Source: an uncultured Anaerolineales bacterium
GTDB taxonomy: Bacteria; Chloroflexota; Anaerolineae; Anaerolineales; Villigracilaceae
Direction of reading: 5' to 3'
Assembly (NCBI GenBank): GCA_937928015.1
Contig: CALFXA010000216.1
Span: 1-13,249 of the forward strand
DNA length: 13,249 nucleotides
The position numbers were made by a program, and so were the translations under genes. The notes beneath the pieces were generated by a model. That model worked only from the letters and a program-made list of their open reading frames with translations. It had not been told where the DNA came from and did no database searches. Shown here in pieces: positions 6,380 through 12,314 of the stretch. The first letter of the stretch is position 1; the number at the start of each line of letters is the position of its first letter.

Positions 6380-7612
6380 ATGAGCCTATTGAGCGTTGCC
6401 GAGGCGCGCGAGCGCATCCTCACTCATTTTCAACCTGTCGCGGCTGAGTCTCTGCCTTTGGTAGAGTGCGCCTTTCATGTGCTGGCGCGTGACGTCGCCG
6501 CTTCGACCGATCTCCCCCTCTTCGACAATTCCTCCATGGACGGCTTCGCCCTGCGCGCCGCGGACGTGGCGGGCGCTGCGCCCGATTCCGCGCGGACCCT
6601 GCGGGTGGTGGCCGATATACCAGCGGGTGCCACGCCCATGGTTTCCCTCACGGAGGGACAGGCCGCGCGCATCATGACGGGCGCGCCCCTGCCTCAGGGT
6701 GCAGACGCCATCCTCCCCGTGGAAGACACCGACTTTCAGGACCGCTCGGCAGGCCTGCCCGCGCCCGAGTCCGTGCAGGCCTTCCAGGCTGTGAAAACGG
6801 GTGACAACGTCCGTCCGCGCGGCATGGACATCCGTGCGGGCGAGGCGGTCTTGCAGGCAGGCCACCTGCTCAAGCCGCAGGACCTGGGCGTGCTGGCCAT
6901 GTTGGGCGAGGCCCAGGTCCGCGTGTATCGCAGACCGCGCGTGGCGCTGCTCTCCAGCGGCGATGAACTGCTGTCCGTGGATGCTCCGCTCGAAAGCGGC
7001 AAGATCCGCGACTCGAACTCGTACACGCTGGCGGCGCTGGTCGAAAGCGCAGGCGCGGAAGTCATCCGTCTGGGCGTGGCCGCGGACCGTCGTGAGGCGG
7101 TCGAGGCGCTGCTCAAGCAGGCCGCCACCCTGCAAGTGGACCTGATCCTGTCTTCAGCGGGCGTCAGCGTGGGAGCGTTCGATTATGTCAAGGAAGTGAT
7201 CGAGTCGGACGGCAGGCTGGATTTCTGGCGCGTAAACATGCGCCCGGGCAAGCCGCTGGCCTTCGGAGAATATCGCGGTATCCCGTTCATCGGCCTGCCT
7301 GGGAACCCTGTTTCGGCCTTCGTGGGCTTCGAGGTCTTCGTGCGGCCCGCGCTGGGGCGGCTGGGCGGCCTGAAAACGGTCAGCAGGCCGAGGGTCCGCG
7401 TGCGGCTGGGGGAGGCGGTCGAGTCCGATGGACGGGAAAGCTACCTACGGGCCGAGATCCGCGAGGAAAACGGCATCCTGACGGCCCACTTAAGCGGGCA
7501 TCAGGGCTCGGGAAACCTGCTCTCGCTGGTTCGGGCAAATGCTTTACTTATTATCCCCGCTGGGGTAAAATCTGCGCCTGCTTATCAGGAAGTAGACGCC
7601 TGGATGCTATGA
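6380..7612 (+). CDS. moeA: molybdopterin molybdenumtransferase MoeA
   Basis: 410 residues, the usual length. MoeA inserts molybdate into adenylylated molybdopterin, the last step of molybdenum cofactor synthesis. Visible landmarks: SSMDGFALRAADV (51-63), MTGAPLPQGADAILPVEDT (99-117), the GDNVRPRGMDI segment (141-151), RPRVALLSSGDELL (185-198) opening the MogA-like domain, SSAGVSVGAFDYVK (258-271), VNMRPGKPLAFG (285-296), GLPGNPVSAFVGFEVFVRP (305-323) and a C-terminal beta domain to 410. It is the first gene of an apparent operon: the VKOR gene starts 6 bases after its stop. No other cofactor genes or molybdoenzymes are in the window. The TATAAT 11 bases before the ATG and the absence of a ribosome binding site suggest a very short leader. 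Confidence 0.95.
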   Translation: MSLLSVAEARERILTHFQPVAAESLPLVECAFHVLARDVAASTDLPLFDNSSMDGFALRAADVAGAAPDSARTLRVVADIPAGATPMVSLTEGQAARIMTGAPLPQGADAILPVEDTDFQDRSAGLPAPESVQAFQAVKTGDNVRPRGMDIRAGEAVLQAGHLLKPQDLGVLAMLGEAQVRVYRRPRVALLSSGDELLSVDAPLESGKIRDSNSYTLAALVESAGAEVIRLGVAADRREAVEALLKQAATLQVDLILSSAGVSVGAFDYVKEVIESDGRLDFWRVNMRPGKPLAFGEYRGIPFIGLPGNPVSAFVGFEVFVRPALGRLGGLKTVSRPRVRVRLGEAVESDGRESYLRAEIREENGILTAHLSGHQGSGNLLSLVRANALLIIPAGVKSAPAYQEVDAWML

Positions 7613-7618
7613 GGAAAC

Positions 7619-8059
7619 ATGGATAAATGGCTCTACCGCACGATGATCGTACTGGCCGTGATCGGTCTGCTCGTGGCAGCCTACATGACCGTTTACAAAT
7701 GGACCAATAACAACGCCATGTGCCTGGGGAGCGGCGACTGCGGAACCGTGAACGCCAGCAAGTATTCGGAAGTGAACGGCATCCCCGTGGCGCTGGTCGG
7801 CTTTCTCGGGTACGCCTCCATTTTGGGAGTGCTCATCCTCGAAAAACGTAAAGTCTTCCTGGCTGAGTTCTTCGAGGAGAACGCCACCCTGTTGACCTTC
7901 GGCCTGGCGCTGACGGGTTTCCTGTTCACGCTCTGGCTGATCTATGTGGAAGTGGCTCTGATCAAGGCGTTGTGCCCGTTCTGCCTAACTTCACAGGTCG
8001 TGATGACGATCATCTTCATCCTGTCCATCATTCGGCTGGTCCGCCAGCCAAACCTTTAG
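7619..8059 (+). CDS. vitamin K epoxide reductase (VKOR) family protein
   Basis: 146 residues, a single VKOR domain. Bacterial VKORs are inner-membrane enzymes that reoxidise a DsbA-like thioredoxin and pass electrons to quinone, driving disulfide formation outside the cytoplasm. There are four hydrophobic helices (about 8-26, 56-75, 90-112, 124-141). The four catalytic-type cysteines are present: Cys35 and Cys41 in the first loop, and CPFC (119-122) at the last helix, the quinone-proximal CxxC. There is no fused thioredoxin domain, so a separate partner is expected, but none is in the window. The cysteine-paired SLH repeats and the lipoprotein with two extra cysteines encoded nearby are plausible clients (inference). 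GAGG at 7611-7614 overlaps the moeA stop codon and is four bases before the ATG. Confidence 0.92.
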   Translation: MDKWLYRTMIVLAVIGLLVAAYMTVYKWTNNNAMCLGSGDCGTVNASKYSEVNGIPVALVGFLGYASILGVLILEKRKVFLAEFFEENATLLTFGLALTGFLFTLWLIYVEVALIKALCPFCLTSQVVMTIIFILSIIRLVRQPNL

Positions 8060-8067
8060 GAGGAGTG

Positions 8068-8295
8068 ATGCCTCGTATCAAGTGTCATTACATGGATTGT
8101 GTGTTCATCGACGAGGGCTTATGCAGCGCCGCCGCCGTGGAGATCGACCCCGACACGGGCTGTGTGACCTACTCGCCGTCGGAGGCGGCCGCCATCGACG
8201 ACGAATGGGAAGACGATGAAGAGTTGGATGAATGGGAGGACGACGAAGAGGAAGACGATGAAGAGTGGCTGGACGAAGAGGAAGACGAGTTCTAG
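8068..8295 (+). CDS. small cysteine-containing protein (DUF1540-like) with an extremely acidic tail
   Basis: 75 residues from the ATG at 8068. An upstream in-frame ATG at 7972 is rejected because it lies inside the VKOR gene, whereas AGGAGGAG (8058-8065) overlaps the VKOR stop and immediately precedes this ATG. Residues 1-36 have four cysteines (6, 11, 19, 32) in the order C-x4-C-x7-C-x12-C, with the segment GLCSAAAVEIDPDTGC. This resembles DUF1540, a short presumed metal-binding family (moderate confidence). Residues 44-75 are almost entirely Asp and Glu punctuated by Trp (WEDD, WEDD, WLDE). The DNA of the tail holds a 15-bp direct repeat (8209-8223 and 8251-8265). It is the last gene of the moeA-VKOR unit, followed by a terminator. 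The function is unknown. Confidence 0.8.
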   Translation: MPRIKCHYMDCVFIDEGLCSAAAVEIDPDTGCVTYSPSEAAAIDDEWEDDEELDEWEDDEEEDDEEWLDEEEDEF

Positions 8296-8310
8296 CCTGC
8301 AATCGAGTCA

Positions 8311-8340
8311 AAAAAGCCTTCTCACGCGAGAAGGCTTTTT
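8311..8340. terminator. bidirectional intrinsic terminator
   Basis: AAAAAGCCTTCTC (8311-8323), loop ACGC, GAGAAGGCTTTTT (8328-8340): a 13-bp stem with A-run and T-run on its two sides. It ends the moeA-VKOR-DUF1540 unit on the plus strand and the RNA methyltransferase gene (stop at 8356) on the minus strand. Confidence 0.9.
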
Positions 8341-8355
8341 GATTCTTCCAACACA

Positions 8356-9162
8356 TCACGCGTTGAGCGCGTACAACAAAATCCCTGCCGCCACCGCCAG
8401 ATTGAGCGAACTGACCCGTCCGCGCATGGGCAGCGAGACGGTCACGTCGCAGGCCGCGACCTGCTCGCGGGAGAGTCCCTTTTGCTCGCTGCCCAACAGC
8501 AGGACCCACGGCTCATGTGGGACAAGGGTGTGATAGTCCACGTCAGCGTGGGCCGAAGTGCCGATCACTTGCACAGAGCGGGTCCGCGCCCAAAGTACGA
8601 ATTCCTCGAAGGAGGTCTGCACAATGGGCTTCCAGAACATGGCGCCCATGCTGGCCCGCACTACGCTGGGATGATACAGGTCCACGCCGCCGTCGAGCAG
8701 GAATAGGCCGTCGGCGTCGATGGCATCCATGGTGCGCAGAATCGTCCCCACGTTGCCAGGGTCCTGCGGTGAGACGAGTGCCACCAGTTTGGTCAGCCTC
8801 TGCATGGAGGTCAACACCTGATTGCGCTGGGCCACGACCGCCAGCAATCCCTGAGGATTGTCCTTTTCAGCCAGGGATTCCATCACAGGCGCGGAGACAG
8901 GCTGGAGCCGCGTCGGAGCGGCGCCCGGGCTGGGATGCTGCAAACGCTCGACCAGGTCGCGGGCGAAATGGCTGGTCAGCGACTCGGGCGCGTAGAACAG
9001 GGTCTCCACTTCCCAGCCCGCCTCGACCGCCTGGCCGACGTGATGCAATCCCTCGACCAGGAATTGTCCCGTCTCGGCCCGCGCCTTGCGCTGACGAAGC
9101 GCGCGTGCCTGCTTGACGGATGGATTGGAGAGGCTGGTGATCTGCGGCTGGGGAGAGTTCAT
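8356..9162 (-). CDS. TrmH/SpoU-family RNA 2'-O-methyltransferase
   Basis: 268 residues. An N-terminal substrate-binding domain (about 8-112: ITSLSNPSVKQARALRQRKAR, then FLVEGLHHVGQAV) precedes the SPOUT methyltransferase domain. The three family motifs are present: motif 1 DPGNVGTILRT (134-144), motif 2 LLLGSEQKGLS (221-231) and motif 3 LPMRGRVSSLNLAVAAGILLY, in two pieces LPMRGRVSSLN (244-254) and LAVAAGILLY (255-264), forming the knotted AdoMet site. Members methylate 2'-OH groups of 23S rRNA or tRNA; sequence alone does not identify the target nucleotide. Relatives include TsnR resistance methylases, but a housekeeping rRNA role is more likely. TACAAT on the minus strand (9174-9169) lies exactly six bases before the ATG with no convincing ribosome binding site. 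The promoter lies just after the terminator of the cupredoxin gene. Confidence 0.9.
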   Translation of the reverse strand: MNSPQPQITSLSNPSVKQARALRQRKARAETGQFLVEGLHHVGQAVEAGWEVETLFYAPESLTSHFARDLVERLQHPSPGAAPTRLQPVSAPVMESLAEKDNPQGLLAVVAQRNQVLTSMQRLTKLVALVSPQDPGNVGTILRTMDAIDADGLFLLDGGVDLYHPSVVRASMGAMFWKPIVQTSFEEFVLWARTRSVQVIGTSAHADVDYHTLVPHEPWVLLLGSEQKGLSREQVAACDVTVSLPMRGRVSSLNLAVAAGILLYALNA

Positions 9163-9168
9163 ACCCCG

Positions 9169-9174
9169 ATTGTA
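9169..9174 (-). promoter_or_regulatory. -10 element placed for a leaderless methyltransferase transcript
   Basis: On the minus strand TACAAT (five of six matches) is followed by CGGGGT and then the ATG at 9162. The six-base spacing places the predicted transcript start on the ATG. No -35 is recognisable, since the expected position falls in the upstream terminator hairpin (9185-9204). Confidence 0.5.
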
Positions 9175-9175
9175 T

Positions 9176-9204
9176 CAAAAAGAAGACCCGCCTTTCGGCG
9201 GGTC
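9176..9204 (-). terminator. intrinsic terminator of the cupredoxin gene
   Basis: On the minus strand GACCCGCC, loop GAAA, GGCGGGTC (9204-9185) is followed by TTCTTTTT. An 8-bp GC-rich stem with a GNRA-type tetraloop and a T-tract makes a good Rho-independent terminator, six bases after the cupredoxin stop codon. Confidence 0.88.
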
Positions 9205-9210
9205 CAGAAC

Positions 9211-9618
9211 TTACGGCGTAACCACGATCAATTTGCCGATCATGCCTGCCATGTAATGGCCCGGCGTGCCGCACACAACCTGATACTCGCCGGGGTTTGC
9301 GGGAGCAGTGAAAGTCTCCGTCTTGCTGCCGCCCGGGTCGACCTCGACCTCCCAGTAAATGTTGCCCTCATCTTCGTCGCCGAAATTGTCGCCCACATTG
9401 GTTTCCAATTTCATGACGACGAATTCATGCACCACCGCCCCATTGTTCGTGGCGCTGAGGGTGATCTCCTTCCCCGCCGGGATGGTAAAGGCATTGGGCG
9501 TGAACTTGAAATCGGTAAACGTCACGTCGATGGTGTCTTTTGCGGCGGGGCCGCCTCCGCAGGCGGCAAGCAGGATGGATGAGACAAGTAACAGTAAAGC
9601 CAGGGACAGTCTTTTCAT
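9211..9618 (-). CDS. auracyanin-like type I copper lipoprotein
   Basis: 135 residues. The start at 9618 is chosen over an ATG five codons upstream because GGAGG (9624-9628) lies five bases before it and the signal peptide then begins MKRLS. The lipobox LLAAC places the lipidated Cys at 20. Residues 28-135 form a single cupredoxin domain. Likely copper ligands are His64 (VVHEF), Cys116, His121 and Met126 in CGTPGHYMAGM. The C-x4-H-x4-M spacing is that of auracyanins, the membrane-attached blue copper electron carriers of Chloroflexota, although a respiratory rather than photosynthetic role is likely here. An acidic loop (GDEDEG near 80-85) is a feature of this copy. It is an independent unit with its own promoter and terminator. 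Copper binding is inferred from the ligand set. Confidence 0.88.
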   Translation of the reverse strand: MKRLSLALLLLVSSILLAACGGGPAAKDTIDVTFTDFKFTPNAFTIPAGKEITLSATNNGAVVHEFVVMKLETNVGDNFGDEDEGNIYWEVEVDPGGSKTETFTAPANPGEYQVVCGTPGHYMAGMIGKLIVVTP

Positions 9619-9656
9619 GGGTTCCTCCACCAAAATAAGGATAAAATGTTAATCCT

Positions 9657-9685
9657 ATATTAATCTTAATAGTCGCAATTTTCAA
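9657..9685 (-). promoter_or_regulatory. promoter of the cupredoxin gene
   Basis: On the minus strand TTGAAA (9685-9680) and TAATAT (9662-9657) are separated by 17 bases. The predicted start is near 9650, giving a leader of about 32 bases with the GGAGG site. Confidence 0.55.
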
Positions 9686-9719
9686 CACCCATATTTCCTA
9701 TTTGAAATCCCCGTCAAGG

Positions 9720-9748
9720 TTGTCAGTTCTCCGTGGCTTGTGTATAAT
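9720..9748 (+). promoter_or_regulatory. strong promoter of the ABC-F leader and operon
   Basis: TTGTCA (9720-9725, five of six matches) and a perfect TATAAT (9743-9748) are separated by 17 bases, the best promoter match in the window. The predicted transcript start is near 9755, about 130 bases before the ABC-F ATG, leaving a long leader that contains the upstream ORF and terminator. Confidence 0.75.
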
Positions 9749-9775
9749 CATCCCATTCAATTAGGAGCCATTCCA

Positions 9776-9796
9776 ATGACGGACAGCATTCACTAA
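9776..9796 (+). CDS. six-residue leader peptide upstream of the ABC-F gene
   Basis: ATG ACG GAC AGC ATT CAC TAA encodes MTDSIH. AGGAG (9763-9767) lies eight bases upstream, and the whole leader is within the transcript predicted from the promoter at 9720-9748. An intrinsic terminator starts 42 bases after the stop codon. Short ORFs of this kind upstream of ABC-F antibiotic-resistance genes act as ribosome sensors: a drug-stalled ribosome changes folding of the leader RNA and lets polymerase pass the terminator. The peptide itself is not expected to have another role. Conservation in relatives would be needed to be certain that it is translated. Confidence 0.6.
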   Translation: MTDSIH

Positions 9797-9810
9797 CTTC
9801 AGGCTTTTCA

Positions 9811-9839
9811 GGGTATGACCCGCTGTTTTGATTCACAGC
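9811..9839 (+). promoter_or_regulatory. small competing hairpins in the attenuator leader
   Basis: Between the leader ORF and the terminator, GGGT-ATG-ACCC (9811-9821) can form a 4-bp hairpin, and GCTGT (9822-9826) can pair with ACAGC (9835-9839), whose last base is the first of the terminator stem. AGGG and ATG at 9810-9817 can also pair imperfectly with CAT and CCCT in the terminator (9846-9854). These are candidate anti-terminator pieces; the pairings are short and uncertain. Confidence 0.3.
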
Positions 9840-9868
9840 CGAGGGCATGGCCCTCGGTTTTCTTTTTT
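9839..9868 (+). terminator. intrinsic terminator in the ABC-F leader (attenuator)
   Basis: CCGAGGGC (9839-9846), loop ATG, GCCCTCGG (9850-9857), then TTTTCTTTTTT (9858-9868). This textbook Rho-independent terminator ends only six bases before the AGGA ribosome binding site of the ABC-F gene. No gene upstream on this strand needs it, since the cupredoxin gene is divergent, so it must act on the transcript that starts at about 9755. Confidence 0.88.
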
Positions 9869-9883
9869 AAGTTAGGAATGCAC

Positions 9884-11512
9884 ATGCTTACCGTCCATCA
9901 ACTTCGCAAATCCTACGGCATCCAGCCGATCTTACAAAACATCAGCTTCAGCCTGAGCAACGGCGAACGCGTCGGCCTGATCGGTCCGAACGGGAGCGGC
10001 AAGACCACGCTCATGCGCATCCTGGCAGGATTCGAACCTGCCGATGCGGGACAGGTGATTCCCAATCGCTCCCCGCTACGCGTCGGCTACCTGGCCCAGG
10101 GCATGGAATTCGCCCCCGGGGACACGATCCAGTCCGCCCTGGGACCTGCTCCCGTTAAACCCGAGGACCTCGAAGCCGAAGTCGCCTCCCTGGCGATGGC
10201 GCTCTCCTCCACCCCCGAAGACTCAGGCCTTCAGGCCCGCTACGACCTGACGCTCGCGCAGCTCACCACCGTCCATCGTCCGCTGTCCACTGTCCTTGCC
10301 CCGCTTGGCCTGGCGGACTATCCGCTCGACACGCCCGTGGCCCATCTCAGCGGCGGACAGAAGACCCGCCTGATGTTGGCGCGCGTGCTGCTGGAAGAGC
10401 CGCATCTGCTGCTGCTCGACGAACCCACCAACCACCTCGACATCCAGATGCTCGAATGGTTGGAGGGTTGGCTAGAGTCCTTCCCGGGCGCGGCACTGAT
10501 CGTCTCGCACGACCGCGCTTTCCTCGACAACACCGTCACCTCGATCCTCGAACTCGATCCGCTCACCCACAGTCTGCGCGCCTACGAAGGCAACTATGCC
10601 GACTATCTGGAGCAGAAGATCACCGAACGCGAGAAGCAGGCCCAGGCCTATCAGGACCAGCAGGACGAGGTCGCTCAACTGCGCGCCGCCGCCGCTCACA
10701 TCCGCGGGCTGACCAAGATGAAGAAGGGCGGAAAAGGGGATAGCGGCGACAAGTTCGCCAAGGGCTTCTTCGGCAACCGCGCCACCAAGAACACAGCGGG
10801 GCGCGCCAAACACATCGAAGCCCGCATCGAAAAACTGCTCACCGAAGAACGCGTCGAACGTCCCTCGCGCTCCTGGCAGATGAAACTCGATTTCGGCGCG
10901 CCTGAACATCAATCCAAAAACGTGCTGGTGACCGAGAATCTCTCTATTGGTTACACGCAAGACAATCCTCTACTCGCGGGGCTGAACCTACACATCCGCG
11001 CGGGACAGCGCATCGCACTGACAGGACCGAACGGCTCGGGCAAAACCACGCTCATCCGCACCATTGCAGGCAGACTGAGTCCGCTGGGCGGCACGCTCAA
11101 ACTCGGGCAAACCGTCAGGCTCGGCTACATGGCCCAGGAGCAGGAATTGCTCGACCCGTCACTGAACGCCATGCAAACCGTGCAAAGGATCGCGCCCTTC
11201 AACGAGACCGAGGCGCGTCACTTCCTGCACTTTTTCCTCTTCAGTGGAGACGATCCGCTGCGCCCCACGCGCGACCTGTCCTTCGGTGAACGCGCGCGCC
11301 TGCAACTGGGTCTGCTCGTGGCACAGGGCTGCACCTTCCTGATCCTCGACGAACCGATCAACCACCTCGACATCCCGTCGCGGGCGCGCTTCGAGCAGGC
11401 ACTGACCCAGTTTAACGGGACCATCCTAGCGGTCGTGCATGACCGTTACTTCATCGAGCAATTCGCATCCGAAGTGTGGACGGTCAAAGATGGGAGCATC
11501 GAAAAATGGTAG
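9884..11512 (+). CDS. ABC-F family ATPase (probable ribosome-acting, resistance-type)
   Basis: 542 residues with two ABC cassettes and no membrane segments. ABC-F proteins bind the ribosomal E site; some free ribosomes from antibiotics acting at the peptidyl-transferase centre. Cassette 1: GPNGSGKT (34-41), LSGGQ (155-159), LLLLDEPTNHLD (Glu180), SHD (His209). A long charged interdomain linker (about 240-335) includes a coiled-coil-like stretch and a basic/Gly loop KMKKGGKGDSGDKF. Cassette 2: GPNGSGKT (381-388), LSFGE (465-469, Phe in place of the second Gly), LILDEPINHLD (Glu490), VHD (His519). The start at 9884 is chosen because AGGA (9874-9877) is six bases upstream. An ATG at 9878 touches that site, and an in-frame ATG at 9815 would have to read through the terminator. 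The gene sits behind an attenuator leader and overlaps the next gene. Which drug class, if any, it protects against is unknown. Confidence 0.88.
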   Translation: MLTVHQLRKSYGIQPILQNISFSLSNGERVGLIGPNGSGKTTLMRILAGFEPADAGQVIPNRSPLRVGYLAQGMEFAPGDTIQSALGPAPVKPEDLEAEVASLAMALSSTPEDSGLQARYDLTLAQLTTVHRPLSTVLAPLGLADYPLDTPVAHLSGGQKTRLMLARVLLEEPHLLLLDEPTNHLDIQMLEWLEGWLESFPGAALIVSHDRAFLDNTVTSILELDPLTHSLRAYEGNYADYLEQKITEREKQAQAYQDQQDEVAQLRAAAAHIRGLTKMKKGGKGDSGDKFAKGFFGNRATKNTAGRAKHIEARIEKLLTEERVERPSRSWQMKLDFGAPEHQSKNVLVTENLSIGYTQDNPLLAGLNLHIRAGQRIALTGPNGSGKTTLIRTIAGRLSPLGGTLKLGQTVRLGYMAQEQELLDPSLNAMQTVQRIAPFNETEARHFLHFFLFSGDDPLRPTRDLSFGERARLQLGLLVAQGCTFLILDEPINHLDIPSRARFEQALTQFNGTILAVVHDRYFIEQFASEVWTVKDGSIEKW

Positions 11513-12279
11513 AGCCAACCGCTTATCCTGAAGTCAATCTTGTCCTGAACGAATTGCTCCTGGGTGCAAAATCTGCGCTGGGCGAACGATTCGTCGGCAT
11601 GTATTTGTATGGTTCACTTTCGAGCGGCGACTTCAATCCCGACACCAGCGACGTGGACTTCCTGATCGTGACCGAAGGTGAGTTGTCCGAGGAGCGAATG
11701 CGCAAACTCGAAATGCTGCATCAACGCCTGTGGGCCAGCAGACTGAAATGGGCCCCCAAGTTGGAAGGCGCGTATGTTTCCAGACAGATCATCCGCCGCC
11801 ATGACCCGTCTGCGCCGCCCTGCCCGTCGGTTAACGAGCGCCAATTCTACGTGGCGCACCTCGGTAGTGACTGGATCATCCAGCGCCGCATCCTGCGCAA
11901 GTGCGGCGTGGTCGTGGCGGGACCCTCTCCTGCTGAGTTGATCGATCCTGTATCAAGTGACGAGATCCGCGCCTCCGTGATCAAGATCATGAACGAATGG
12001 TGGCAACCCATGCTGCACAATCCCGCCTGGCTCGACGAGCGCGGACCCGAATACAAGGTTTACGCCGTGGTCAGCATGTGCCGCGTGTTGTACACGCTGG
12101 AGCATAAAGAAATTGCCTCCAAGCCCGTGTCCGCGCGTTGGACAATCCAGCAGGTAGACGAGGCTCAAAGGCAACAGATCGAAGATGCGCTGGCCTGGAG
12201 GTACGGTGTGGAATGGAATCACACCCTTGATGAAGCGCTGACACTCATCCGGCTGGCAGACGAACGCTGCATGGGATGA
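11506..12279 (+). CDS. nucleotidyltransferase resembling aminoglycoside adenylyltransferases (ANT(3'')/(9) type, DUF4111)
   Basis: 257 residues. Its ATG (11506) overlaps the end of the ABC-F gene (ATGGTAG), with GGGAG at 11492-11496, so the two are translationally coupled. The N-terminal nucleotidyltransferase core has LYGSLSSGDFNPDTSDVDFL (34-53): the G-S motif and the metal-binding Asp49/Asp51 pair, plus Glu87 in LEGAY, the position expected for the catalytic base of AadA-type enzymes. The C-terminal helical domain (CRVLYTLEHKEIASKPVSARW, 192-212, shown as CRVLYTLEHKEI and SKPVSARW) matches the DUF4111 C-terminal half of AadA enzymes. Such enzymes add AMP to streptomycin, spectinomycin or related drugs. 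Distant members have unknown substrates, so resistance is an inference. An earlier ATG at 11476 is rejected because it lies deep in the ABC-F gene. Confidence 0.82.
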   Translation: MVEPTAYPEVNLVLNELLLGAKSALGERFVGMYLYGSLSSGDFNPDTSDVDFLIVTEGELSEERMRKLEMLHQRLWASRLKWAPKLEGAYVSRQIIRRHDPSAPPCPSVNERQFYVAHLGSDWIIQRRILRKCGVVVAGPSPAELIDPVSSDEIRASVIKIMNEWWQPMLHNPAWLDERGPEYKVYAVVSMCRVLYTLEHKEIASKPVSARWTIQQVDEAQRQQIEDALAWRYGVEWNHTLDEALTLIRLADERCMG

Positions 12280-12301
12280 GCTGGGCCAAGACATTATCAG
12301 G

Positions 12302-12307
12302 TAAAAT
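12302..12307 (+). promoter_or_regulatory. -10 element close to the start of the DUF348/G5 gene
   Basis: TAAAAT lies seven bases (CTTTGTC) before the ATG at 12315, with no ribosome binding site between and no clear -35. The predicted transcript would begin at or next to the start codon, the same arrangement as at rel and the methyltransferase gene. Confidence 0.5.
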
Positions 12308-12314
12308 CTTTGTC

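Noticed and set aside
7565..7570. TAAAAT near the end of moeA as a promoter for the VKOR gene
   Set aside because: It is about 50 bases from the VKOR ATG with no supporting -35, and VKOR is tightly spaced behind moeA with its own ribosome binding site, so cotranscription is the simpler reading.
8517..9116. Plus-strand open frame of 199 codons opposite the methyltransferase gene
   Set aside because: It is antisense to a gene with all three SPOUT motifs, and its translation is Arg/Pro/Gly-rich with no recognisable domain.
9815..9883. In-frame upstream ATG extending the ABC-F protein by 23 residues
   Set aside because: The extension is encoded by the attenuator terminator itself, has no properly spaced ribosome binding site, and adds residues unlike any ABC-F N-terminus.
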